Assembly (NCBI GenBank): GCA_023974075.1
Contig: CM043791.1
Location: forward strand, 23,338,662 to 23,402,661
Source of the DNA: Chaenocephalus aceratus
Taxonomy: Eukaryota; Chordata; Actinopteri; Perciformes; Channichthyidae
Direction of reading: 5' to 3'
Length of the DNA stretch: 64,000 nt
The notes beneath the pieces are model-generated. The model did not search any database and was not told the origin of the DNA. It worked only from the letters and a program-made list of their open reading frames with translations. The position numbers were made by a program, and so were the translations under genes. Below are positions 1 through 9,438 of the stretch, piece after piece. Numbering within the stretch: position 1 is the stretch's first letter; each line of letters opens with the position of its first letter.

Positions 1-90
1 CCAATAACAACAAAGTCACCTGTGACCCACGTGACACTGGCTATATCAGCCGGTATTGTCAGAGGATCTGTTCGTTTTCATCTTCTCGCT
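1..90 (+). repeat. DIRS copy 1 left inverted terminal repeat (inner part)
   Basis: The first 73 bases read as the reverse complement of 5385-5457 with one mismatch (ggctatatcagccgg is shared in both arms). Similarity fades by about position 97. The outer part of this arm is outside the window. Confidence 0.85.
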
Positions 91-382
91 GCGCGAGGGT
101 ACCGTGGCTACGTTTTCGTAGCCTACAGCGTTCAGGTTTGAACGTTTGATCTGAGGGATTTCTCTGCAAACAGCTGGCCGCGTGAAGCTTCGCGACTGAC
201 AGTCGGGGCTACGGGTCGTTAGACGCGTCCTCCAGGAGCTGCGCCGGCTGTGCAGAGCCTCGACAGACAGGTTTGTGTCAGCTTGTTGCTGGTGATGGCT
301 GTGTTTCCACACCCGCTCCCAGCCAAGTTGTCCTGATTACCGTCTTATTGTTTGTGGCTTAGACTTTCTGGTGACGACAGTG

Positions 383-1110
383 TTACATTACATTACATTA
401 CATTACATTGCATTTAGCTGACGCTTTTATCCAAAGCGACTTACAATAAGTACATTCGACCAGGAAGACACAACCTTGAAGAAAACAGAATCATATAAGA
501 ACATCAAGTTGCAAAGAGCCAATCGTTTCAAGTGCTACTCAACTGGCTTTAGATAAGCCAGTCCTTTATTAGTATATAAGTGCTCTGTTAATAGTTCTAT
601 CGCTCGAGGTGGAGTCGAAAGAGATGAGTTTTCAGTCTGCGCCGGAAGGTGTGTAAGCTTTCTGCGGTCCTGATTTCAATGGGGAGCTCATTCCACCATT
701 TTGGAGCCAGGATAGCAAACCCACGTGTTTTTGCTGATGGGAACTTGAATCCCCCTCGCAGCGAGGGTGCAGCGAGCCGTTTGGCTGATGCAGAGCGGAG
801 TGCACGTGCTGGGGTGTACGGTTTAACCATGTCCTGGATGTAGGAAGGGCCAGACCCATTCGCAGCATGGTACGCAAGTACCAGTGTCTTGAAGTGGATT
901 CTAGCAGTTACCGGAAGCCAGTGGAGGGAGCGGAGGAGCGGCGTGGTGTGGGAAAATTTTGGAAGGTTGAAGACCAGACGAGCCGCTGCATTCTGAATGA
1001 GCTGCAGAGGTCGGATGGCACATGCAGGTAGACCAGCCAGGAGGGAGTTGCAGTAGTCTAGGCGTGAGGTGACGAGAGCCTGGACCAGAACCTGCGTCGA
1101 TTTCTGGGTC
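383..1110 (-). mobile_element. 5'-truncated Rex1/CR1-like LINE fragment
   Basis: On the minus strand a reading frame (stop near 597, similarity from about 1110) encodes the C-terminal end of a non-LTR reverse transcriptase. It contains VTSRLDYCNSLLAGLP and LRSLHWLPVTARI, hallmarks of fish Rex1/CR1-type LINEs. The 3' untranslated part holds the sequence GTCGCTTTGGATAAAAGCGT. It ends in a short tandem of TGTAA units at 383-410, as is usual for this group. The insertion interrupts the 5' half of the DIRS element. The exact 5' truncation point was not resolved. Confidence 0.75.
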
Positions 1111-1299
1111 AGCTGGAAGCGTGTTCCCGCTTCCTCTCCCATAAAGTTGCCCTTATGCTCTTTTGAAAGTTCTGCTTGTGGCGTTGTGCCCGAGCTATCA
1201 TTAGCATTTGAGTCCCAGCTTTGGCTGCGTCCCTCATTCGATTTAGTATGGAAAGCCAAGAGTGTCATACTTTAAACCCGTTTTTCGTTTAGATGCAGA

Positions 1300-1975
1300 A
1301 AGTAAGGTAAGTACTTTCTATTTTCTAGAAGCTATTATCTGGTCTTAACATTTGTGTTCTGACTTGGTCGCTTGATTGTTAGCAGCAGCCGCTTGGCTAA
1401 CACCTTGCTGTTGAGCTTAACTATTAACTCAGGGCAGTGCTCCCGCTCCCTGTAGCATAGGGTTTGATTGCAGTAGCGCTAGATCGTTGTATTACTGCTC
1501 CTAGTACTAGACTCCTAGCACTAGGATGATATGCAGAGAACATCTTCACGGCGGGTGCTGTGTGCTCGGCATGTGCGGTTACTACTGTAACCAGACACGG
1601 TTCTATGCGGGCTGTTCTCTTTCTTAGAAGCTAATTATCTGGTCTTAACATTGTGTTCTGACTTGGTTGCTTGATTGTTAGCAGCAGCCGCTTGGCTAAC
1701 ACCTTGCATGTACGGTTAAGCTTCATTATTTAACTCAGCCGGTGAGGGCAGTGCTCTCGCTGCTGCTCCCGGTAAACGCATGGTATGGTTGCAGTAGCGC
1801 TATATCGTTATATTTACTGCTCCTAGTACTAGACTCCTAGCACTAGGACGATATGCAGAGAACAATCTTCACTGTGTGTGCCGTGTGCTCTGCATGTATG
1901 GCCATTAAGGAGGATTTCATCCTCCCAATATTATATTGTCTAGTGGGCAGCCGTTGGCTGACACTTTTAGGCACC
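1300..1975 (+). repeat. Imperfect about 300-bp duplication within DIRS copy 1
   Basis: The block beginning tctattttctagaagct at about 1316 recurs at about 1616 and again, shortened, at about 2485. Each copy continues through a segment on Ser/Gly-type cagcagccgcttggctaac text into CT-rich sequence. This is noncoding DNA in the element's leader region; no ORF of note is present. Confidence 0.6.
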
Positions 1976-2475
1976 GGCCACAGTTACTATTGTAACTAAG
2001 GTCTAAGCCGTAAGTACTGGCCATAATTACTACTGTAACTACGGTTCCAAGCTGTGTAAGTACTGGCCATAGTTAATACTGTAACTACGGGGTTAAGCCG
2101 TAAGTACTGGCCATAGTTACTACTGTAACTACGGTTCCAAGCCGTGCACGTACTGGCCATAGGCAATACCGTAACTATGGCTCTATGCCGTGTAAGTACT
2201 GACCATGGTTACTACTGTAACTACGGTACTAAACCATGTAAGTACTGGCCATAGTTACTACTGTAACTACGGTTCCAAGCCGTGCAAGTACTGGCCAGAG
2301 TTACTACTGTAACTACGGCTCTATGCTGTGTAAGTATCCAAGCCGTGCAAGTACTGGCCAGAGTTACGACTGTAACTACGGTTCTAAGCCGTGTAAGTAC
2401 TGGCCATAGTTACTACTGTAACTACGGTTAGATGCCGTGTGAGCCCTGGCCATGGTTACTGCTGTAACTACGGCT
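1975..2475 (+). repeat. About 45-bp tandem array with palindromic GTTAC-N4-GTAAC core
   Basis: Around ten diverged units of about 45 bp repeat the text actggccatagttactact followed by gtaactacgg and aagccgtg. Each unit holds an inverted GTTAC/GTAAC pair with a 4-base spacer. The same inverted pair with the same spacing occurs in the element's own terminus (5540-5560) and in its internal complementary region (about 5280-5300). Confidence 0.8.
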
Positions 2476-2719
2476 CTGTGCTATTCTATTCTTTAGAAGC
2501 TAGTTATCTGGTCTTAAACATGTGTGTTATTTGACTTGATCTCGCTTGATCGTTAGCAGCAGCCGCTCGGCTAACGTCTTGCGTATACTGTTAGCTTCTT
2601 TATTTTACCCAGCTAGGTGAAGGCAGTGCTCTCGCTCCCGCTCCCTCTACCGGTAATGCGGATGTAGCTACATCCCTTTTTCTGTTCGGCGAGTAGTAGC
2701 ACCGCTCTACTCTTCCCGT

Positions 2720-3420
2720 TCAGCAGGTAGCCGGTGAAGGCTGTGTTCCCGCACCCGCTCCCGGTTACACTGCATCTGGCGTTCGTCTCTAACTCAACCA
2801 GTGAAGGCAGTGTTCTCGCCCCCGCTCCTGGTAGACGCGGAACTGCCTTGTTTTTTCTGTTAAGCAGGTAGCTGGTGAAGGCTGTGTTCCCGCACCCGCT
2901 CCCGGTTACGCTGCATCTGGCATTCGTCTCTAACTCGACCAGTGAAGGCAGTGTTCTCGCCCCCGCTCCTGGTAGACGCCAAACTGCCTTGTTTTTTCTG
3001 TTAAGCAGGTAGCTGGTGAAGGCTGTGTTCCCGCACCCGCTCCCGGTTACGCTGCATCTGGCATTCGTCTCTAACTCAACCAGTGAAGGCAGTGTTCTCG
3101 CCCCCGCTCCTGGTAGACGCTAAACTGCCTTGTTTATTCTGTTAAGCAGGTAGCTGGTGAAGGCTGTGTTCCCGCACCCGCTCCCGGTTACGCTGCATCT
3201 GGCATTCGTCTTAATTTAACCAGTGAAGGCAGTGTTCTCGCCCCCGCTCCTGGTAGATGCTAAACTGCCTGGTTCCGTTAAGCAGGTAGCTGGTGAAGGC
3301 TGTGTTCCCGCACCCGCTCACGGTTACGCTGCATCTGGCACTCGCCTCTAGCTCAGCCAGTGAAGGCAGTGTTTTCGCCCCCGCTCTTGGTAAACTGCCT
3401 TATTTACTAATACAGCTAGG
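2720..3420 (+). repeat. 141-bp tandem array, about five copies
   Basis: The string aagcaggtagctggtgaagg starts units at about 2720, 2861, 3002, 3143 and 3279, giving periods of 141, 141, 141 and 136. Each unit holds two related half-units (gaaggctgtgttcccgcacc and gaaggcagtgttctcgcccc). One more half copy lies at about 3525, directly before the gag-like ORF. The array lies in the untranslated leader of the DIRS element. Confidence 0.85.
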
Positions 3421-3592
3421 TGAAGGCAGTGATCTCGCTCCCGCTCCCTCTGCCGTAACGTGGGTGTAATTACATCCCTCTTTCTGTTCGGCGAGTAGCA
3501 GCAACGCTCTACTCTTTCCATTAAGCAGGTAGCTGGTGAAGGCTGTGTTCCCGCACCCGCTCCCGGCTACGCTGCATCTGGCTACCTACAGA

Positions 3593-4039
3593 ATGGTTCA
3601 TTCATGTAGCGCCTGTAGGGTTTCTCTTGAGCCCGAGGACGGCCACGACTGCTGCCCCTCCTGCCTCGGCCGCTTCTGGCGGTCAGTGGGGACGAAATTC
3701 GAGCATCTGAGGGAGGTTCTCACGGTAAACGCCTGCATGAGCTGTAGCTGCATGCCTCGGGTGCTCAGAGTGGCTCGAATCACTGAGGTGGAACGTCTGG
3801 CAGCAGCCAACAGACACCTCTCCTTGTCACGTACTCCTCCAGATCAATTCGGCCGTTCCCGGCGACTTGAGGGAGCGATGGCTTTGTGTGCTCCCCCCAA
3901 TAGAAGGACTAGAAATAGGCTGTCCTCTAAAGTGGATCGGCTAGCTGCCGATAGGGGCATGATGAAGTCGCCTCTTGGCCCTTCAGCCCAGGCCCCCCCC
4001 CCTCCTTCACTTGGACGCCAAGTGGCACAGGCACAGTGA
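3593..4039 (+). pseudogene. DIRS copy 1 gag-like ORF
   Basis: The frame opens at MVHSCSACRVSLE and shows paired zinc-type cysteines: CSAC, then CCPSC about 15 residues on, then CMSCSCMPR. This is the arrangement of the N-terminal gag-like protein of fish DIRS elements. An in-frame ATG at 3536 exists, but it lies in repeat-derived leader sequence, so 3593 is preferred. The frame runs into Pro-rich sequence and stops at 4039. The following domain is RNase H rather than reverse transcriptase, so a deletion junction lies near 4020-4040. Confidence 0.65.
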
Positions 4040-4370
4040 AGTCAGGGTGTCGCAGCAGTGCTCCACTCTCCGTCACGCTGGAGGGGCAGGGCCTATCTCT
4101 GGTAGGCGTGCCCATGGGCGCCATCCCATCCCGCCAGGAGACCATCACCATAGGTGCATGTCTCTCAGGGTGGGGTGCAGTGCGGCAGGGCAGGACCGTT
4201 CAGGGTCAGTGGTCTGCCCAGCAGAGTGCGCGCCGGGTCAACGTGCTAGAGCTTCGGGCCGTGCAGTTTGCACTCACGCACTTTCTACCCCAACTGGGGG
4301 GGCAAGAATGTGCGTGTTCCTTGAGGACAGCATGTACATTGTTGCTTAGACAACAGTCCCTTCTAGATAG
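4036..4370 (+). pseudogene. DIRS copy 1 RNase H-like remnant
   Basis: The translation includes GACLSGWGAVRQGRTVQGQW and NVLELRAVQFALTHFLPQL. These match the RNase H segment of DIRS-type polyproteins, where an Asp normally precedes the SGWGA motif. Here that position reads Ala-Cys. The frame is broken after about 4350 and the upstream reverse transcriptase is missing, so the remnant cannot be functional. Confidence 0.65.
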
Positions 4371-4499
4371 TGGACGTTCTCACTCCACTCTGAATTTATG
4401 TGGCTGCGATTCTGCCCAACATGTTCGGGTCGACGGCGCCACGGCGGGGTGCCACAGGTCGGTGTCCCTCTTTATGAGAGGGGCTTTACGGCAGCGTCC

Positions 4500-5240
4500 C
4501 CCTTGCACCCCGAGGGCTCCGGCTTGGGACCTGCCCTTGCTGCCGGATGCCCTATCACCTCCTCCCTTCGAGCCCCTGGCCCAGGTGGGGCTTAGGTGGC
4601 TGCCCATAAAGGCAGCATTTCTGCTTGCCATAGCCTCAGGGAAGTGAGTCGGGGAGTTGCATGTCCTCTCCATAAACAATACATGCCCGAGGTGAGACTC
4701 TCAGGCGTTGCCCTTTGGGCAAATGTGGCATTCCCGCCCGGGGTCCTTCCACAAACTCACTTCAATCAGCCTGCCCAGCTGGCACGCTTTGACATTCAGG
4801 AGTACGGCACATCGAAGTTGCTGTGCCCGGGGGGTGCCCAAAGGGCGTATATCAAGGCTACTGCCTGTATACGGCAGGAGGAGCAACTCTTGAGTTTGCC
4901 CTGGCGGCACTAAAGGAGGTTAGGCCCTCTAACCAGTGGCTTCCCCACTGGGTTGTCGTTACCATCTCACAGGCTTACGGGGCCAGTGGCCGCCCCCTGC
5001 CACCAGGCTGAGATGCCACTCTACAAGGAGCATCTCAACATATTGGGCTGCCCTGAGAGGGGTGCCCCTGGAGACCATCTGCGCCGCGGCGTCGTGGGCG
5101 TCTTCTGGCACATTCTCCAGTTGTCATCAGGTCAATGTCGCCACTCCCCATTCTTTGGGCGTGGTCCTTTTGCCGAGCTCCGCTGCTTCCAGTGGTGAGC
5201 AAGGGCTTGGATTCTTCATGACATTGTTGGTATAGGTCAT
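4500..5240 (+). pseudogene. DIRS copy 1 tyrosine recombinase remnant
   Basis: Fragments in several frames give the recombinase order: WDLPLLPDALSPPPFEPLAQ, then LPIKAAFLLAIASGK with a stop where Arg is usual, then the C-terminal segment ALRGVPLETICAAASWASSG. The catalytic tyrosine region reads TFSSCHQVNV where related elements have Phe-Tyr, so the nucleophile appears lost. Frameshifts separate the parts. The enzyme would have integrated circular cDNA by recombination; this copy is dead. Confidence 0.7.
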
Positions 5241-5325
5241 CCAGTGCTAAAGCACCGCCTCTGGCGGTCAGTAGGGACGAAATAGAACGATAGTTACGGC
5301 TGTAACTACGGTTCTATGAGTCCCG
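5236..5325 (+). repeat. DIRS internal complementary region
   Basis: Bases 5272-5325 are the reverse complement of about 5508-5563 at the right terminus (shared core ggttctatgagtcccggatg). The preceding part (5236-5271) repeats the right terminus directly (ccagtgctaaagcaccgcct) and would pair with the missing left end. This layout, with both ends represented next to each other inside the element, is the defining DIRS feature. Confidence 0.75.
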
Positions 5326-5365
5326 GATGACCGCCAGAGTTCCCTGTCACTCAGAATTCTTGTGT

Positions 5366-5563
5366 GCTCGCGAGAAGATTCGGGGAACAGATCCTCTGAC
5401 AATACCGGCTGATATAGCCGGTGTCACGTGGGTCACAGGTGACTTTGTTGTTATTGGTACTCGAGCTGCGCATGCGCGCGATGGACATATCCAGTGCTAA
5501 AGCACCGCCTCTGGCGGTCATCCGGGACTCATAGAACCGTAGTTACAGCCGTAACTATCGTTG
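5366..5563 (+). repeat. DIRS copy 1 right inverted terminal repeat
   Basis: The inner part mirrors window positions 1-90. The outer part is represented in the internal complementary region. The apparent end is after ccgtaactatcgtt at about 5563. DIRS elements make no target-site duplication, and none was looked for beyond the window edge. Confidence 0.75.
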
Positions 5564-8500
5564 TTCCGGCTTGTTTTACCGTATGATTTAAAAGGAATTG
5601 TAAGTTGTATGTACTTAATTATCATCATTGTGAACACAAGTTTTTAAGTTGACAACCATTTATAAATTAAGTTGCTCCAAATATATTGTATTCAATAGTT
5701 TTTTTTCTTAGCTTTTTCATGTTTTTGCCTTTAAAGAAAGAAATTAATTGATTCCACAACAAAAATATTAGGCAATTCACTTTTTATTTTGAACTGCAGT
5801 TGTTTATTTTAACACATGATGTTTCAATCAGGAGAGAATTCATTTAGTTTGAACATTTATTGACACATGCCATATGATAAGGTGCATGAACACCTGAAAT
5901 CACAGCTGACTGCAGGAGAGAGGAGAACCATTTTAAAGTTTGGCTGCAGCACGTTGATTGGCTGCTGGAGAATGAGGTGAAATGTAATAGGTTAAAGAGA
6001 ATGCCTGTGATGAGCTGATTATATGCAGCTGCGGAGTGAATGTATACACCCAGTCTTCCTGAAAGAACTTGCGCTGAGCTTCATTTAAATCTTGAAAAAA
6101 AAGATAAATAACACACATTTAAATTGCCCCACAAATAATAAATAAACACATTAGCCATATTACCATGGGACATGGGGACACAGAAAATAAATGCTGCCAT
6201 CACAACGAAGATAGAGGCCTTTGCATATTTGAAACCAGTGCCAAATATGTCAAATCTGTAAAGTTTTTGTAAAACTACAGTAACAAACTCTCCCATGGAT
6301 TTTATTTTATTTCAAGATTTTTAATTACGTCGCTAAACTCCTTGAAAAGGTCCTCTTCCTTTTCTCCAAGGTACACGACAAGGCAGAGGATGGCTATAGT
6401 TCTCTGCGTACTTCAATTGTATTGTGCTTTTTTTTTTTTAAAGGAAAAAAAGAGAAATGACCTAAATGAATATATTCTGAATGGGTGACTGCCAACAACT
6501 TGCATTTCAATGACAACTCTAAATAACTATCCTACCTCAAGAAGCATGTCCTTGATCTGCTTCACCGAGATTCATTTTTAATAAAAAGCGATATCACAAT
6601 AGCAACAAAAGTATTTTTACTCTCACAGTAGCCTCTACTTTGTATCCTCTCACAGAACTATTCACAGTTCAAAGGCTGCTAATTTTGGTAAAACATCAAT
6701 TTGCCTATACAGTGCAACTACAAGGCTATCTACTGTATTTGAATGACAAAAGATGACACTCACCTTAAAATGTCCTTTGTATATTTCTATTTGTCTTAAC
6801 TGTCGGAACTTGTCCAGGCATGTTAAGTGGGAGTGGACTTGAAATCCTTAACTCAAGGTGTAGAACAATTAAGTTATCAAGCCAATTGCATTACTTACTA
6901 CAACTTGAATTTTGTTTTAAAGTCAATTAACGCAGAAATCAGAGTTCAAATTACACACAATATTAAGTTGATGTAATTCCCAACATTATTACGTCAACAC
7001 AACTTATAAATTAATGTTTGCAACTTAAAATGTTTATCTAAAATCCATTAACTCACATTTTTATCTTGCAACCATGCATTTAATTAAGTGGAGGTGAAAG
7101 GTCGCCTGAATTCGTTTTTAGAGTGTAGTCCTTTGATTAAGTGACTGAAGGAACCTTCTCCAATTGGCCATAGTTAGCGTACTATTAATAATAACAGTTA
7201 TTATTGATTGTTAAAAGCGCTTTTTTTTACTGTTTTTTTCAGGAATCAGTTCCAGCAGGAGCAAGACATGGAAGGTGGACCTAGTGGGGAGTTCTCTGGC
7301 TTCAATGAGTAAGTAGGTTTTAATGTTTCCGTCTATGCATACAATCTATTTCTATGTTGCTTTTACAGTGTTTAATGGTCATAATGTGTGTATTTCTGTC
7401 TTCTAGTCAGGCATCTGCCAATATGGAAATAGATTTCGAAAGTCTTTTAGAGAATCTGCCGGAATGAGGATTTCCCATCAAAGTTGTTTTTGGAGTGCAA
7501 AGCAGACATTAGGAAGAGACCAGAGCCAAAGTCGTCTGTCTCACCTTCAAATAAATAAAAAAGGGCATTCTGACTTTCTTCCTCGCTATCATCCTCCAGA
7601 TAAATCCAACTTTTGAGTAAAAATGTATGGGATGTCTCAATTTGTTGAGCTGATGCTACGTGACAGCAGGAAATCCTTTTATGGACAAAGTCAAACGGAG
7701 AACTAAGGAACAGAAAGAATCGTCGCTGCCCGCTGGCTCTTCTTGTTGTACACCTGTACACTGGTGGTTTTGGTATTTTGTTGATTGCATCAGTGGACAT
7801 CAGTATGTGTGTTTTTAGCCATGATGAGGCAAGTATTTCCCTCTTGTATATAACCCTTCCTAAGCCTCAGCTCAAGAATGCTATAATGTTATACACCCCT
7901 CCTACAGTATACATGGTAAGGACTTCCTAACTTAGACAATGTTATTAAGCCTAATGTGTTTTATGATATAGTAAAGATAAGTTACATTAAAGGGACAATA
8001 ATCTTTTCCATAACCATGCACTTGGAAACTATACAACATTGATGGACATTTACAATTCACTTATAAATAGCAAAAGTGGCAGTGTTGATGGTGGTGGGTG
8101 ATGTTTATATTATATCTGCCTTCTTAAATACTCGATAATGTGTATTTTTTGTACATGTGTACGTCACTCTCAGCCAATAATACATGACCTTATGCAAACA
8201 AATGATTGGTATCTGTCTACAGTCTTTGGAGTGATACAAATCATAAATAAATGACCAGTGTATGTCCAGACCTTTATTCCTATGCAAATTCTCAAATTAG
8301 ATGTTATTTTATGTCTTACATGACATTTGAATGTTTCTTGGTGTTGGAGAGTAAACACATGTTTGCTCATGGGATACAGAATAAAGTGATTAGCATTGCA
8401 GTTAATATGATGCATTGCAGGGTGAAGAACAATATTAGTCTGAAAGAGGAAGCCGTTTCTTTACTTTGTGGGAGCTTTAAATCCAAATGTGTTCTCATAT

Positions 8501-8634
8501 TAGCAGCCTTTATCCACAGCAGAATGTACGTAAAATCCATCTTCCTCATAAACCAACTTTTGGATTTCGAAGTCAATGTTGTGCACGTGTTGCTATAATG
8601 ATGTGTTTGAAGTACAGTGTTGCATGTTTGTTTT
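5564..8634. other. AT-rich unique DNA between DIRS copy 1 and the LINE
   Basis: No complete gene was recognised. On the minus strand, 6302-6412 translates as a short stretch with AILCLVVYLGEKEEDLFKEF, and 5943-6090 is open (EAQRKFFQEDWVYTFTPQL). Both could be exon-like remnants but match nothing I can name. The two plus-strand exons at 7243-7308 and 7407-7467 are listed separately. A minus frame at 7447-7800 overlaps them and is probably chance. The rest is featureless. Confidence 0.5.
7243..7467 (+). CDS. Two putative 3'-terminal exons of an unidentified gene
   Basis: Exon 7243-7308 follows a polypyrimidine tract and AG and ends at a GTAAGT donor. Exon 7407-7467 follows ttctag and ends with a TGA stop. 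Phases agree (two bases plus one), giving a continuous acidic tail that includes QFQQEQDMEGGPSGEFSG and ends MEIDFESLLENLPE. The bulky hydrophobic/acidic ending resembles transactivation-type tails in composition only. Upstream exons were not found. It could be a host gene or a TE gene. Confidence 0.3.
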
Positions 8635-9438
8635 CCGGAGGAGAACCTTTTTATCTTTAGATTGACTTTTAGATAAATAGTTTTGTACTTCCGGTAGTGA
8701 AGATGTAAGAGAAAGTCGCACGGAAGAGGTCTCCCGGTTGCACTTTAACTTTAATATATCTCTGTAAACACCACAATTCATTCGGGAAAGTGACGGATTA
8801 CAGTTATAACTTCAATTCAGTCGTGAAATGAGTGGTTCTAAATCTAAAGCGAGCAATATGCCGAACTGCCCAGTTACTCGTGGCGGTGCGACTCCTGTAG
8901 CTAGCAAAGTTGCTAAAATGGCGGCTGCAAGCTCCGGCGCTAGCGACACACCGGACACCTTTTCAATGAGCCAGCTGGTTTCTGAACTGGAGAAGCAACG
9001 GGCCTCGCTCCGGAAAGACATGTCTGAGTTAATCCAGGAGTCTGTCAAACCTTTGCAGAGCTCGGTGGACGCGCTCCGCGAGACGGTGAATCAATTTAAT
9101 AACCGCCTCGTTGCTGCAGAGACCCTGGCGGGGGATAACTTTAAGCGCATAACAAGCACGGAAAAAACAGTGGAAACACTACTGACCCAGAATAAGTCTC
9201 TTCTAGATCGCCTCGACTGACATGGAGAACCGGTCCCGTAGAGTCAACCTCCGGATAATAAATATTCCCGAGGGCAGTGAAAAAGGCCGGTGTTCCGGAT
9301 CAACTTGTTTCCCGATCAACTCGTTTCCGTGGGGTGCGTGGCTTTCGACTGAAATACACATTTCGATCGCTTTCTTCTGTCGTTTACATACATCTTTTCG
9401 TATATTTGGCTTCTTAGGAACACGTTGATGCACATGTG

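Larger units (their letters stand above)
1..5563 (+). mobile_element. DIRS-like tyrosine-recombinase retrotransposon, decayed (copy 1, left end off window)
   Basis: Positions 1-90 are the inverted complement of about 5366-5457. The right terminus continues to about 5563, so the left end should lie roughly 106 bp before the window. An internal block at 5236-5325 is complementary to the right terminus, as expected for the internal complementary region that DIRS elements use for circularisation. Coding remnants run in DIRS order: a Cys-rich gag-like ORF (3593), an RNase H-like segment (about 4140) and a tyrosine recombinase (about 4500-5240). Reverse transcriptase is absent between gag and RNase H, so this is an internal-deletion derivative. 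The 5' part contains tandem arrays (1975-2475, 2720-3420) and a nested LINE (383-1110). The assignment rests on motifs and architecture. Confidence 0.8.

Noticed and set aside
1069..1275. Small plus frame over the LINE/DIRS border at 1069-1275
   Set aside because: It is antisense to the LINE reverse transcriptase fragment, which has clear motifs on the minus strand.
7447..7800. 117-codon minus frame with an acidic stretch (LEDDSEEESQNALFYLFEGE)
   Set aside because: It overlaps the phase-compatible plus-strand terminal exon and has no recognisable domain; neither strand is certain, but splice signals favour the plus strand.
8628..8634. TTGTTTT as a firm target duplication for the LINE
   Set aside because: Seven T-rich bases next to an A run are weak evidence; kept only as a possible boundary.
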